The translations under genes were made by a program, and so were the position numbers. This document shows, in pieces, positions 1-7,243 of a DNA stretch of 14,946 nt; the first letter of the stretch is position 1; every line of letters begins with the position of its first letter. Source of the DNA: Bacillota bacterium (GTDB lineage Bacteria; Bacillota; Clostridia; Christensenellales; Aristaeellaceae); assembly GCA_023415145.1 (NCBI GenBank), contig JAEZLW010000027.1:1-14946 (forward strand), written 5' to 3'. A model generated the notes under the pieces. That model saw only the letters and a program-made list of their open reading frames with translations, ran no database searches and was not told the origin of the DNA.

Positions 1-2975
1 GCGATGGTGTCGCCTTCCGGATAGTTATGGGGCACGCCATACATCGATGCAGCGAAAGTGCGGGTTCCGACGGTAACCCACAAGGAACGCCGGTGCCAAT
101 GGGTCGAGCTGGTGATTTGAGACGAGGAGCTCACACCATAGATTTTGCACATCCTCCGGGTATCGGCGGCGGTAAGCGGCTCCACGTCGGCATGGCTGCC
201 GCCAGCCCAGCGGTGGACCCAGAAGGTGATGCCGCTCTTGACATCTGTAACCTTTACATTCATGCCCCTTGCAAAGAGGGTGTTGATGCCGCCGGTAAAC
301 CAGTCAATCTTCTCTACGGGATAAATGGTATTGGTCAATTCTTCGTCGGTAGAACCAGGCGGCACGGTACCAAACAACGCGTGCTGGGTGGTGGAGCCGG
401 CGATACCATCCACGGTCAGGCCTTTGGATCTCTGGAAAGCCTTTACCGCCTCCACCGTATCGGTGCCGTAGGTGCCGCTGATGGTGCCGTTATAGAAACC
501 CTTTTCCTTAAGCTTGGTCTGAAGGGCTTTTACTGCCGCGCCCGTGGAGCCCTTACGCAGTGTTTCATACGTGGCTTCCTGCTGGCCGCCGGGGTTTTGA
601 GCATCTTCATAAGCCTTCTTTTCGGTCTTGGTATAGATGCGCAGCATGTCGCCGCGGATGTAGCCGGTGGTGCCGGACTTGAGCTTTACGCTATACCAGG
701 TATAACCGCCGCTTTGGTTTTTGCTGCCTGTGAGGGTAACGATGGTACCCTTTTGATAGATTTTCGTCACTTGCTTGCCGCTGGAGGAGCCGGTGGCCCG
801 CACCAGGACATCGGCGGATGTCGTCTCCGCCATGTCGCTCAGATCCTCCTCACGGGGAGTGGGTGTCGGCGTCGGCGTTGGCGTGGGCGTAGGCTGTGCT
901 TTCAGCCAAGCCTCGTATTCTGCGGTGTTCATCACCTTTACGCAACTTCCAAGCACCCACAGGGTGCTGTCCTTATAGGTGATTTTGTACCACAAGGAGC
1001 CGCCCACCGTGCTGGAGCTGATAAAGGAGAACACGGTACCCACATCAACGTTATAAGGCGAATTGGCATCCTTGGAGGCGGATATGCGCAGGTTCACCTT
1101 ATCCAGGGTCGTAATCAAATACTTGCTGGGACCGGGTGTAGGCGTGGGGGATGGTGTAGGCGTAGGTATCGCTTCGCCCTTCAGGTACGCCTGTACCTGG
1201 AAGTCCGCCATCTGATACGCCACATCGCCGCGCAAAAAGCCCTTCGTTCCGTTTACTTCCACAGGGAACCAGGTGTAGGAACCGCTCTTCACCGCGGTGG
1301 AAACCATGGGCCAGACAGTATCCTTGTCAAGCGTGCGAATGGTGTCCCCGCCAATGCTCTTTCTAAGATTGACCGATGGTTTGGTAACCAGGACGTAGCC
1401 CATCGCATCGACAGGCGCGGGCGTCGGCGTTATCGTGGGTGCGGCGGTAGCGCCGTTTTGGTCGCAAAGCGCCGCCATGTCTCCCCTTACATATCCCTTC
1501 CGTCCGTCGGTATTCTGGACAGGATACCAGGTATAAGCGCCTGAAGCCGCAGGCTGCGCTGTCAAAGGCAGTATCTGCCCCAGGGATACCTGGCATAACC
1601 TGGTCCCGTTGGGCGTTTTTCGCAGATTTACCTTATCGGTCGTCAATTTGATATAGCCGAAGGCGCTCTCCTGAGCATTTGTAGCGGTAGGTGTGGCTGA
1701 TGATGGCGATGGCGTAATGGGGTTCCCGCTGGCGTCGGTCAGTGTAGCAAAACCGCCATGCACATAACCGCCGATATTGTTCGCCTTCACATAATACCAG
1801 GTTACACCGTTCTTTTGCTCGGGCTGCTTCAAACAAGCCAGAACAGGCTTGCCGTCGATGCGGCATAACACGCTTCCGGCAGGAGCCGACCTCAGGTTGA
1901 TGGCGTCATCCTGCAGCTTGACATAGCCGTACACCGTTTCCGGGACAGGCGTTTGGGAAGGTCCGGGCGTGGGCGTAACGGCGGGCGGCATGGTATTCCC
2001 ATTGGCATCGGTCACAACAACAAAGCCGCCGTGCACATAACCGCCGATGTTGTTCACCTTCACATAATACCAGTCAACATTGTTTTTTCTGACGGGCTGC
2101 TTCAAATAGGCCATAACCGGCTTTCCATCAATCCGGGTGATAACGCTTCCGGCAGGGATAGACCGGAGGTTGATGCCTTCATCCACAAGCTTGATGTAGC
2201 CGTATACCGTATCCGAACCGGATGCTGAAGTAGGCGTGGATGTAGCCTGATTGTTTAAGGCATCCGCCTCGGCTTTGGTAAGGATGGTAATGAGCTGCGC
2301 CTGGATGTACCCCGTGTCACCGTCCTGCTTGACTTTGAACCAATAGTCCTCTGTCAGATACTGCGGAATCTCCAGAAGCTGCACCATGGTGCCGGCATCC
2401 AGCCTGCGAATAACCCTTCCATTTGGCTCCACACGGAAATTCACGCCGCTCTTGCTGATGCGGCCCATGCTGGAAGGATCGGGAATGGGCGTAGGCTTTG
2501 AACTGGTAGGGGCTGGCGTCATTCCCTCAGGCGTCGGTGAGGGCGTCATGCCGGCAGGCGTGGGTGTAGGCGTCATACCAATCAGACCGACACCTGGCTG
2601 CACCGGGTTTTCTAACCAGTCAGACTGTTCCTCAACCGTCATGGGAGCAAAAAAATCGCCATGGATGTAGCCGATATAGGTACGGGTGCCCTGGGTGGGA
2701 CCGTTGGTATTTACCTTGTACCAGGTTATACCGCCCGCAGTCACCGTCTCAACAATCTGCGATACCCATCCTTTGGGCAGCTTGAACCAATAGCTGGAAG
2801 ACATGGATGCGGTTTTGCGGACCTTTACGTTGTCGTCCAATACCCGGCCATACGCTTCATCCGCCGCAGAAGCCAGATGCGCAGGCCAGGAAAAGACGCT
2901 CGCCACGCAAAAAAAAGCAAGCGCTAAAGCCACTGCGCGCTTCCATGAAAGGGCGTTTTTGCCTGTGTGTTTCAT
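1..2975 (-). CDS. Exported multi-SH3b, peptidoglycan-binding cell-wall protein (3' end outside window)
   Basis: Reading frame open from ATG 2975-2973 to the window edge: 991 residues, C-terminus missing. A GAGGGGTGG ribosome site precedes the ATG. Residues 1-37 form a signal peptide (KR-rich start, hydrophobic core, cleavage near ASA-A). Eight SH3b-like modules follow, each with a V-N-L-R-like strand and a late G-Y-(I/V)-x-G strand, at about residues 41-110, 171-235, 257-320, 346-412, 439-503, 524-590, 616-686 and 714-785. They are joined by Thr/Pro/Ser linkers, the longest a (PT)6P run at 855-893. Residues about 801-867 are a PG_binding_1 domain (YGTDTVEAVKAFQ, then GLTVDGIAG). From about 879 a further module begins, with SHADVEPLTAADT and WHRR. 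Inferred role: secreted protein bound to peptidoglycan, perhaps a wall hydrolase or scaffold. The catalytic identity cannot be decided here. Domain calls are by eye; function is inferred from architecture. Confidence 0.88.
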   Translation of the reverse strand, partial: MKHTGKNALSWKRAVALALAFFCVASVFSWPAHLASAADEAYGRVLDDNVKVRKTASMSSSYWFKLPKGWVSQIVETVTAGGITWYKVNTNGPTQGTRTYIGYIHGDFFAPMTVEEQSDWLENPVQPGVGLIGMTPTPTPAGMTPSPTPEGMTPAPTSSKPTPIPDPSSMGRISKSGVNFRVEPNGRVIRRLDAGTMVQLLEIPQYLTEDYWFKVKQDGDTGYIQAQLITILTKAEADALNNQATSTPTSASGSDTVYGYIKLVDEGINLRSIPAGSVITRIDGKPVMAYLKQPVRKNNVDWYYVKVNNIGGYVHGGFVVVTDANGNTMPPAVTPTPGPSQTPVPETVYGYVKLQDDAINLRSAPAGSVLCRIDGKPVLACLKQPEQKNGVTWYYVKANNIGGYVHGGFATLTDASGNPITPSPSSATPTATNAQESAFGYIKLTTDKVNLRKTPNGTRLCQVSLGQILPLTAQPAASGAYTWYPVQNTDGRKGYVRGDMAALCDQNGATAAPTITPTPAPVDAMGYVLVTKPSVNLRKSIGGDTIRTLDKDTVWPMVSTAVKSGSYTWFPVEVNGTKGFLRGDVAYQMADFQVQAYLKGEAIPTPTPSPTPTPGPSKYLITTLDKVNLRISASKDANSPYNVDVGTVFSFISSSTVGGSLWYKITYKDSTLWVLGSCVKVMNTAEYEAWLKAQPTPTPTPTPTPTPREEDLSDMAETTSADVLVRATGSSSGKQVTKIYQKGTIVTLTGSKNQSGGYTWYSVKLKSGTTGYIRGDMLRIYTKTEKKAYEDAQNPGGQQEATYETLRKGSTGAAVKALQTKLKEKGFYNGTISGTYGTDTVEAVKAFQRSKGLTVDGIAGSTTQHALFGTVPPGSTDEELTNTIYPVEKIDWFTGGINTLFARGMNVKVTDVKSGITFWVHRWAGGSHADVEPLTAADTRRMCKIYGVSSSSQITSSTHWHRRSLWVTVGTRTFAASMYGVPHNYPEGDTI
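1724..2217 (-). repeat. Two diverged tandem copies of an SH3b-encoding unit
   Basis: Positions 1724-1944 and 1997-2217 align at a constant 273-bp offset (91 codons) with no insertion or deletion that I can see. They encode SH3b modules 4 and 3. Shared protein strings include NLRS-PAGSV, RIDGKPV, YLKQP/CLKQP, WYYVK and NNIGGYVHGGF. Differences are mostly single bases, many at third codon positions. This is most simply an in-frame duplication inside the gene, old enough to have drifted; the other six modules are much less alike. Confidence 0.85.
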
Positions 2976-3058
2976 GTGACCACCCCTCGGTTCCGGAATT
3001 CGCTAGCACTTTTCTAAAAAAAGGCATTCGCATCCTCTATATTTCCAATCGCGTCCTT

Positions 3059-3087
3059 ATTTTATTACAATTTTATTAAGCTGTCAA
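3059..3087 (-). promoter_or_regulatory. Sigma-A-type promoter of the SH3b protein gene
   Basis: On the minus strand TTGACA (3087-3082), a 17-nt AT-rich spacer and TAAAAT (3064-3059) match the housekeeping consensus in 11 of 12 positions. Transcription would start near 3052, leaving an untranslated leader of about 77 nt before the ATG at 2975. The leader has no clear hairpin. The site lies in the 148-bp gap after the histidine kinase gene, so the SH3b gene can be transcribed on its own. I see no convincing terminator between the two genes, so readthrough from the upstream operon is also possible. Confidence 0.75.
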
Positions 3088-3123
3088 TGTCTCTTCTTCA
3101 TCAAATGTCATATTTAATTCATG

Positions 3124-3999
3124 TTACAACGTTTGAGGTGCCTCTTCAGCGGCAGCCTCCTTGGGTACCCAGCCCAAGAACACCGTCTCTCCGCCGCTTG
3201 TTACCTCAATGTCTCCGCCATGCTCTTTTAAAGTGTTTCGAACAATAAAAAGGCCCATGCCATGGCCTTCCGACTTGGTGGTAATGCCAGGTTGAAAGAT
3301 GCGGCTTAGGTCATGGGACGGAATATCCGGGCCGTTGTTGGCCACAGCAAAACGGAATGATTTCAAATCCTCGGATAGGGTAATGGTGAGGCGCGGATTT
3401 GTGGTTCCCTTCAAAGCATCCAGCGCGTTGTCGATAAGGTTGCCCAGCACCTTGCACATCTCCCAGCCGGGAATGGACAAATTTTTCCATGCGCTTTCGA
3501 TATGCAGTTCCACCTTTACGCCATGCTTTTCACTGGAGGCCAGCTTTACTTTGAGCAAAGCGTTGACTGCGGGGTTGGCGGTGCGCAATACGCGGCTGAC
3601 GGCCCGGATATCGCCGTACACCCGCTCGATATAATCCTGAGCCTCCTTGTGCTCGCGCATTTCCATCAGGCTGTACACCACCTGAAGATGATTGAGAAAA
3701 TCGTGGCGCTGGGCGCGCAGCGTGTTGTTCAACTCCTCCAGCGCCGAAACAGACCGTTCCATGGATATCACCCGGTCCAGCGCTTTGGATGTTCCCAGTG
3801 CATCCCTGATATCCACCACCGCGCCCAAGGAAACAAGCAATGCGGCTACCGTGATGCCGATGCGGATGGCGGACTGATAAATCATCTGCTCGTTTGAGAA
3901 AAGCAGGTACAGTGCAATGGTCATCACCGCCACGATTTGAACGGCGTTGATGGCAACGGAATAGACGGCTGCTTTGCGAATGTCCACCTGCTTTTTCAT
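3124..3999 (-). CDS. Sensor histidine kinase, Spo0B/DcuS-like (RHDFxNHLQ) type
   Basis: 291 residues. Two N-terminal hydrophobic segments (about 12-34 and 43-63) suggest a membrane anchor with almost no external loop, so the signal is probably sensed in or at the membrane or in the cytoplasm. The phosphoacceptor box RHDFLNHLQ puts the predicted phosphorylated histidine at residue 99, followed by a helical dimerisation region (MEMREHKEAQDYIERVYGDI). The ATP-binding domain has an N box (N187-LID-N191), a G1-like segment NNGPDIP (221-227) in which the usual Asp is Asn, and a G2 box GHGMGL (245-250). The ATG (3999-3997) overlaps the rarA TGA as ATGA, and GGAAGG lies just upstream inside rarA, so the two are probably translationally coupled. 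No response regulator gene is present in the window. The class is clear; the signal and partner are unknown. Confidence 0.9.
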   Translation of the reverse strand: MKKQVDIRKAAVYSVAINAVQIVAVMTIALYLLFSNEQMIYQSAIRIGITVAALLVSLGAVVDIRDALGTSKALDRVISMERSVSALEELNNTLRAQRHDFLNHLQVVYSLMEMREHKEAQDYIERVYGDIRAVSRVLRTANPAVNALLKVKLASSEKHGVKVELHIESAWKNLSIPGWEMCKVLGNLIDNALDALKGTTNPRLTITLSEDLKSFRFAVANNGPDIPSHDLSRIFQPGITTKSEGHGMGLFIVRNTLKEHGGDIEVTSGGETVFLGWVPKEAAAEEAPQTL

Positions 4000-5309
4000 G
4001 GCTTGCCTTCCTTTTCCCGCAGCGCTTTGGCTGTGCGGATCTTCTCCTCATGCCCCTGGTCGCTGGGCTTGTAGTATACCTTCCCCCGCACCTCGGGAGG
4101 CATGTATTCCTGTTTTACGTAATGGCCGGGGAAGTCATGGGGGTATTTGTAGCCTTCCCCGCTTTGAAGCCGCTCGGCACCCTTGTAATGTGTGTCCCGC
4201 AAATGCACGGGGACGGGGCCGAAGCCGCCATTTCCCGCATCGGCCGCGGCAGCATCGATGGCCATCACCACGCTGTTAGACTTGGGACTTTCGCAGATGG
4301 CGATGATCGCCTGGGCAAGGGGAAGCCTGGCCTCCGGCATGCCTACCGTTTGAACGACCTGCATGGCGGCGGCGGCCTGCAGCATGGCAATGGGGTTGGC
4401 CAGCCCCACATCCTCGCTGGCATGAGCAATGATGCGGCGTGCAATGAGCCTCGGGTCCACTCCGGCGTAATCAAGCCTTGCGAACCAGGCCAGCGCAGCG
4501 TCGCTGTCGGAGCCGCGAAGGCTTTTGCAAAAAGCACTGAGCATATCGTAATACAGGCTTTCGTCGCAGCGGAGCATGGGTTTTTGAATGCTCTCCTCCG
4601 CCGTTAGGATATCTATCCGCTGTACGCCGTCCTGATCGGCAGGTGTAGTCAATACAGCCAGCTCCAGGGCGTTCAAGGCTGCCCGCACGTCGCCGTTTGC
4701 CACCTGCGCCCAGTGGGACAGCGCGTCAAAAGAAACCTCCAGCGCCCGTCCGCCATAACCCCGCTCCGGATCGGCGATGGCTGCATTCAATGCGGAAATC
4801 ACGTCCTCCTTTGTCAATGGAAAGAACTGAAACACCCGGCAGCGGCTGACGATGGCGGGTGTCATGGCAATCATGGGATTTTCCGTTGTACTGCCAATGA
4901 AGCGTATGATCCCCCGCTCAATGGCAGGCAGGATGCTGTCGGACTGGGATTTGCTCCAACGGTGGCATTCATCCAGCAATAGATACGTAGCCTGGCCTGA
5001 GCGGGTCTGCCGCTCCCCGGCAGCCTTCAGCACTTCCCGAACATCGGCCACGCCGGAGGTAACGGCGTTCATCTGCACGAAAGCAGCCTTTGTGGCGCCG
5101 GCCACAATGGCGGCCAGGGTGGTCTTGCCGCAGCCGGGCGGGCCGTAAAAAATACTGGAGGTCAGGCGGTCCGCCTCAATGGCCCGGCGCAGCAGCCTGC
5201 CTGGGCCAATGAGATGGCTTTGGCCCAAAAACTCCTGCAAGGTGCGGGGCCGCATTCTGTCTGCCAGCGGCGAAAGCTTTGCCTGCCCCGTTTGATAAAA
5301 TGGCTGCAT
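3996..5309 (-). CDS. rarA: Replication-associated recombination protein RarA (MgsA) AAA+ ATPase
   Basis: 437 residues, the usual length. RarA/MgsA is a clamp-loader-related AAA+ ATPase that acts on stalled forks and at gaps with SSB. Visible motifs: Walker A GPPGCGKTT (residues 56-64), Walker B LLLDECHRW (DE at 113-114; most homologues read DE-(I/V)-HR-F), sensor 1 STTEN (140-144), and the SRC arginine-finger region (R157). The C-terminal tetramerisation domain has HYKGAERL and YKYPHDFPGHYVKQEY, which are typical of the family. An AGGAG site lies before ATG 5309-5307. The gene starts 18 bp after the nitroreductase stop, and its stop overlaps the start of the kinase gene, so the three appear to be one transcript. 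Confidence 0.96.
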   Translation of the reverse strand: MQPFYQTGQAKLSPLADRMRPRTLQEFLGQSHLIGPGRLLRRAIEADRLTSSIFYGPPGCGKTTLAAIVAGATKAAFVQMNAVTSGVADVREVLKAAGERQTRSGQATYLLLDECHRWSKSQSDSILPAIERGIIRFIGSTTENPMIAMTPAIVSRCRVFQFFPLTKEDVISALNAAIADPERGYGGRALEVSFDALSHWAQVANGDVRAALNALELAVLTTPADQDGVQRIDILTAEESIQKPMLRCDESLYYDMLSAFCKSLRGSDSDAALAWFARLDYAGVDPRLIARRIIAHASEDVGLANPIAMLQAAAAMQVVQTVGMPEARLPLAQAIIAICESPKSNSVVMAIDAAAADAGNGGFGPVPVHLRDTHYKGAERLQSGEGYKYPHDFPGHYVKQEYMPPEVRGKVYYKPSDQGHEEKIRTAKALREKEGKP

Positions 5310-5327
5310 GAATAGCTCCTATCCCGT

Positions 5328-6104
5328 TTATGCCTCGTCCTTATCCTCGGTAAAAAGCACCCTGGCTGCGGGAAGCTTGCCTCCCTCATCCAATACCCAT
5401 TGCCTTTCTTTTTCCAAAAGGGCTGCCTCCATATGCAACAGGGCGATGCCCGTATCAATGCTGTTGGGCGCACCTAAAAGCGATAGCGACTGGCTGCCCA
5501 AGCGAAGCTTCCAAGGCTGGCGGTTCATGGCGGATGGCGCTTCCTGAACCGCACGGGCGGCCTGCAATGCATCCTCCGGCCAATTCTCCCCGCCGCTTTC
5601 CATAAACCATTTCAGCGGCTTGCGGGTTCTGTGCACCGGCTCCGAAATAGGCTCGGCGGCAAGGCCCAGCGGGATGACCGCTGCCAGCGTTTCGCCAGGA
5701 TACAGATGCACCGGGCTTTCTTTTTTGCGGTAAGTGCCCGATACCCAGCAGGTGGCCACCCCGCAGGAGGTGGCTTCCAGGATGAAGGCTTCCCCGCTGA
5801 TGCCAGCATGGGTCATGTGCCTTGGCACGGCGGTATCGGCCATGACGGCGGCAAAACGCACCGCGCCCTTGATGCGCCCATAGTTGAAAATCACCGGCGT
5901 AAAAAAGGATTCGTCGCAGGCTGCCAGCAATATGCGAACCCCCGGTAAACACAGCCTGGCCGCCGCGTAGGAAAGGGTGGTCCATTGCGCCACGTTGGGC
6001 GCGCCGGAAAAATGCCGGCAGGCAACACGTTTGGGAATCTGCTCCCGCCAGCGCATAAGCTGCGTCTTGGTATAAAACCCGTTGAACCGCCATTTCTCCG
6101 ACAT
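5328..6104 (-). CDS. Nitroreductase-family flavoprotein (predicted)
   Basis: 258 residues from ATG 6104-6102, chosen because GGGAGGG lies at the right distance upstream. An in-frame GTG at 6119 would place that ribosome site inside the gene. The protein resembles the two-lobed 'putative TM nitroreductase' type of FMN protein. The N-terminal half has an early basic segment (KRVACRHF), LPGVRILLAAC and GYGxI-like NYGRIKGAV. The middle has ISGEAFILEATSCGVATCWV. The C-terminal half has APSAMNRQPWKL, the family's second flavin-contacting motif. No signal peptide is visible, so it is probably cytoplasmic. It is the first gene of a minus-strand operon with rarA (18-bp gap). The substrate cannot be told from sequence. 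Family assignment fairly sure, chemistry inferred. Confidence 0.82.
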   Translation of the reverse strand: MSEKWRFNGFYTKTQLMRWREQIPKRVACRHFSGAPNVAQWTTLSYAAARLCLPGVRILLAACDESFFTPVIFNYGRIKGAVRFAAVMADTAVPRHMTHAGISGEAFILEATSCGVATCWVSGTYRKKESPVHLYPGETLAAVIPLGLAAEPISEPVHRTRKPLKWFMESGGENWPEDALQAARAVQEAPSAMNRQPWKLRLGSQSLSLLGAPNSIDTGIALLHMEAALLEKERQWVLDEGGKLPAARVLFTEDKDEA

Positions 6105-6137
6105 GGTCTTCCCTCCCACCTTAGGCTAATTATGTAT

Positions 6138-6166
6138 AGTGTACATCGGGAAGTATAATTCCGCAA
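6138..6166 (-). promoter_or_regulatory. Possible promoter for the nitroreductase-rarA-kinase operon
   Basis: On the minus strand TTGCGG (6166-6161), a 17-nt spacer and TACACT (6143-6138) form a moderate match to the housekeeping consensus, about 34 nt before the ATG at 6104. It is the best candidate I found in the 160-bp gap shared with luxS, but each hexamer matches at only three or four positions. Confidence 0.35.
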
Positions 6167-6210
6167 GGGAAACCCCTCGTTTGCCTTGCATTGCGCACAG
6201 GGAACCCACC

Positions 6211-6239
6211 TTGACGTGAGCGGGCCGTGGGACTATAAT
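6211..6239 (+). promoter_or_regulatory. Sigma-A promoter of luxS-ybaK
   Basis: TTGACG (6211-6216), exactly 17 nt, then TATAAT (6234-6239): 11 of 12 consensus positions. Transcription would start near 6246, leaving a leader of only about 19 nt that is mostly ribosome site (AAGGAGGGG, 6251-6259) before ATG 6265. This suggests strong, simple expression without a leader riboswitch. Confidence 0.8.
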
Positions 6240-6264
6240 CGGCTGTATACAAGGAGGGGTTCCC

Positions 6265-6726
6265 ATGCAGAAAATCGCAAGCTTCAGCATCAATCACGAT
6301 ACACTGGTTCCCGGCCTGTACGTGTCCCGTGTGGATGGGGATGTGGTGACCTATGACCTGCGCATGCGCAAGCCCAACCAAAGCGCTTATATGACAACCG
6401 CTGTGGCCCACACGCTGGAGCACCTGTTTGCCACCTATGTACGCAGCTCCGCCTTTTCGTCCGCTATCGTCTACGTGGGACCCATGGGCTGCCGAACAGG
6501 CTTTTACTTCCTCACAAGGGACAGCATGTCACGGCAGGAGGTTTTGGATCTTCTTCTGGAATCCTTTGTGTTCATAAAGGATTTCGACGGAGAAATCCCC
6601 GGAGCAAAGCATATGGAATGCGGCAACTACCTGGATCACGATTTGGTTGCATCCAAAAAAGAAGCAGCCGATTATCTGCACGTACTCTCCCGTTTGACGG
6701 CAGAGGATATGAATTATCCCGGTTGA
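6265..6726 (+). CDS. luxS: S-ribosylhomocysteine lyase LuxS
   Basis: 153 residues, close to the family's usual 150-160. LuxS cleaves S-ribosylhomocysteine to homocysteine and DPD, the precursor of autoinducer-2, in the activated methyl cycle; it is a cytoplasmic dimer with a divalent metal. The metal-binding HTLEH motif gives His49 and His53, with C119 of ECGNY as third ligand. Cys76 in GPMGCRTGFY matches the catalytic cysteine. The invariant N-terminal FxxNHD-like segment (SFSINHD) is present. The start ATG follows AAGGAGGGG by 5-6 nt. It is cotranscribed with ybaK (18-bp gap). No pfs/mtnN gene or other methyl-cycle gene is nearby. Confidence 0.97.
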   Translation: MQKIASFSINHDTLVPGLYVSRVDGDVVTYDLRMRKPNQSAYMTTAVAHTLEHLFATYVRSSAFSSAIVYVGPMGCRTGFYFLTRDSMSRQEVLDLLLESFVFIKDFDGEIPGAKHMECGNYLDHDLVASKKEAADYLHVLSRLTAEDMNYPG

Positions 6727-6744
6727 ACACAAGAGGTAAGATGT

Positions 6745-7227
6745 ATGCCACCTGTGAAAACAAATGCCCTGCGGCTTTTGGACGCAGTGAAAATCCCTTA
6801 CCGCACCCTTTCCTACGAATGGGAGGAAGGGCTTTTTGACGGCGAGCTGGTAGCAGGAAAGATTGGCATGAGCCCGGCCGCAGTGTTCAAAACGCTGGTG
6901 GCCAAAGGGGAGCGAAAGGGCCATGCCGTATTTTTAATGCCTGTCAACAGTGAGTTGGATTTGAAGGCTGCCGCCGTGCTTTTGCAGGATAAAAAGGTGG
7001 ACCTGCTCCATGTCAATGATTTGTTGGGTCTGACTGGCTATATGCGGGGCGGCTGCTCACCCGTAGGCATGAAAAAGCAGTTCCCCACCTTTGTGGATGA
7101 CACGGCGCTATTGTTTGACGAAATCGCCGTCAGCGCAGGGGCGCGGGGACTTCAAATGGTAATTGATCCGAAATCGCTCATTGCCTATCTGCACGCAACA
7201 GTCGGCAAACTGGCCTCAAAGGGATAA
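6745..7227 (+). CDS. ybaK: YbaK/EbsC-type Cys-tRNA(Pro) deacylase
   Basis: 160 residues, full length. YbaK proteins hydrolyse Cys-tRNA(Pro) made by mistake by prolyl-tRNA synthetase. Family marks: N-terminal KTNALRLLD, FKTLVAKG with the conserved lysine K49, the strand segment PVNSELDLKAAA, and the loop GYMRGGCSPVGMKK (98-111). The start at 6745 follows AAGAGG at 6731-6736. The ATG four bases earlier (6741) is in another frame and not used. Coupling with luxS is probably transcriptional only. The gene ends 16 bp before the stop of the convergent gene at 7244, and I see no terminator in that gap. Confidence 0.93.
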   Translation: MPPVKTNALRLLDAVKIPYRTLSYEWEEGLFDGELVAGKIGMSPAAVFKTLVAKGERKGHAVFLMPVNSELDLKAAAVLLQDKKVDLLHVNDLLGLTGYMRGGCSPVGMKKQFPTFVDDTALLFDEIAVSAGARGLQMVIDPKSLIAYLHATVGKLASKG

Positions 7228-7243
7228 GGCAAAGGCAATACCA

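Noticed and set aside
855..893. Short hexamer repeats resembling a repeat array
   Set aside because: They encode the (PT)6P linker in frame; there are no spacers, so this is neither a CRISPR array nor a separate element.
27..1544. A 505-codon plus-strand open frame antisense to the SH3b protein
   Set aside because: It mirrors the high-GC coding frame on the other strand, has no domain or ribosome site, and its composition (Arg/Gly/His rich) is that of a shadow frame.
6105..6119. GTG start for the nitroreductase gene
   Set aside because: It would translate its own best ribosome site (GGGAGGG); ATG 6104 is better placed.
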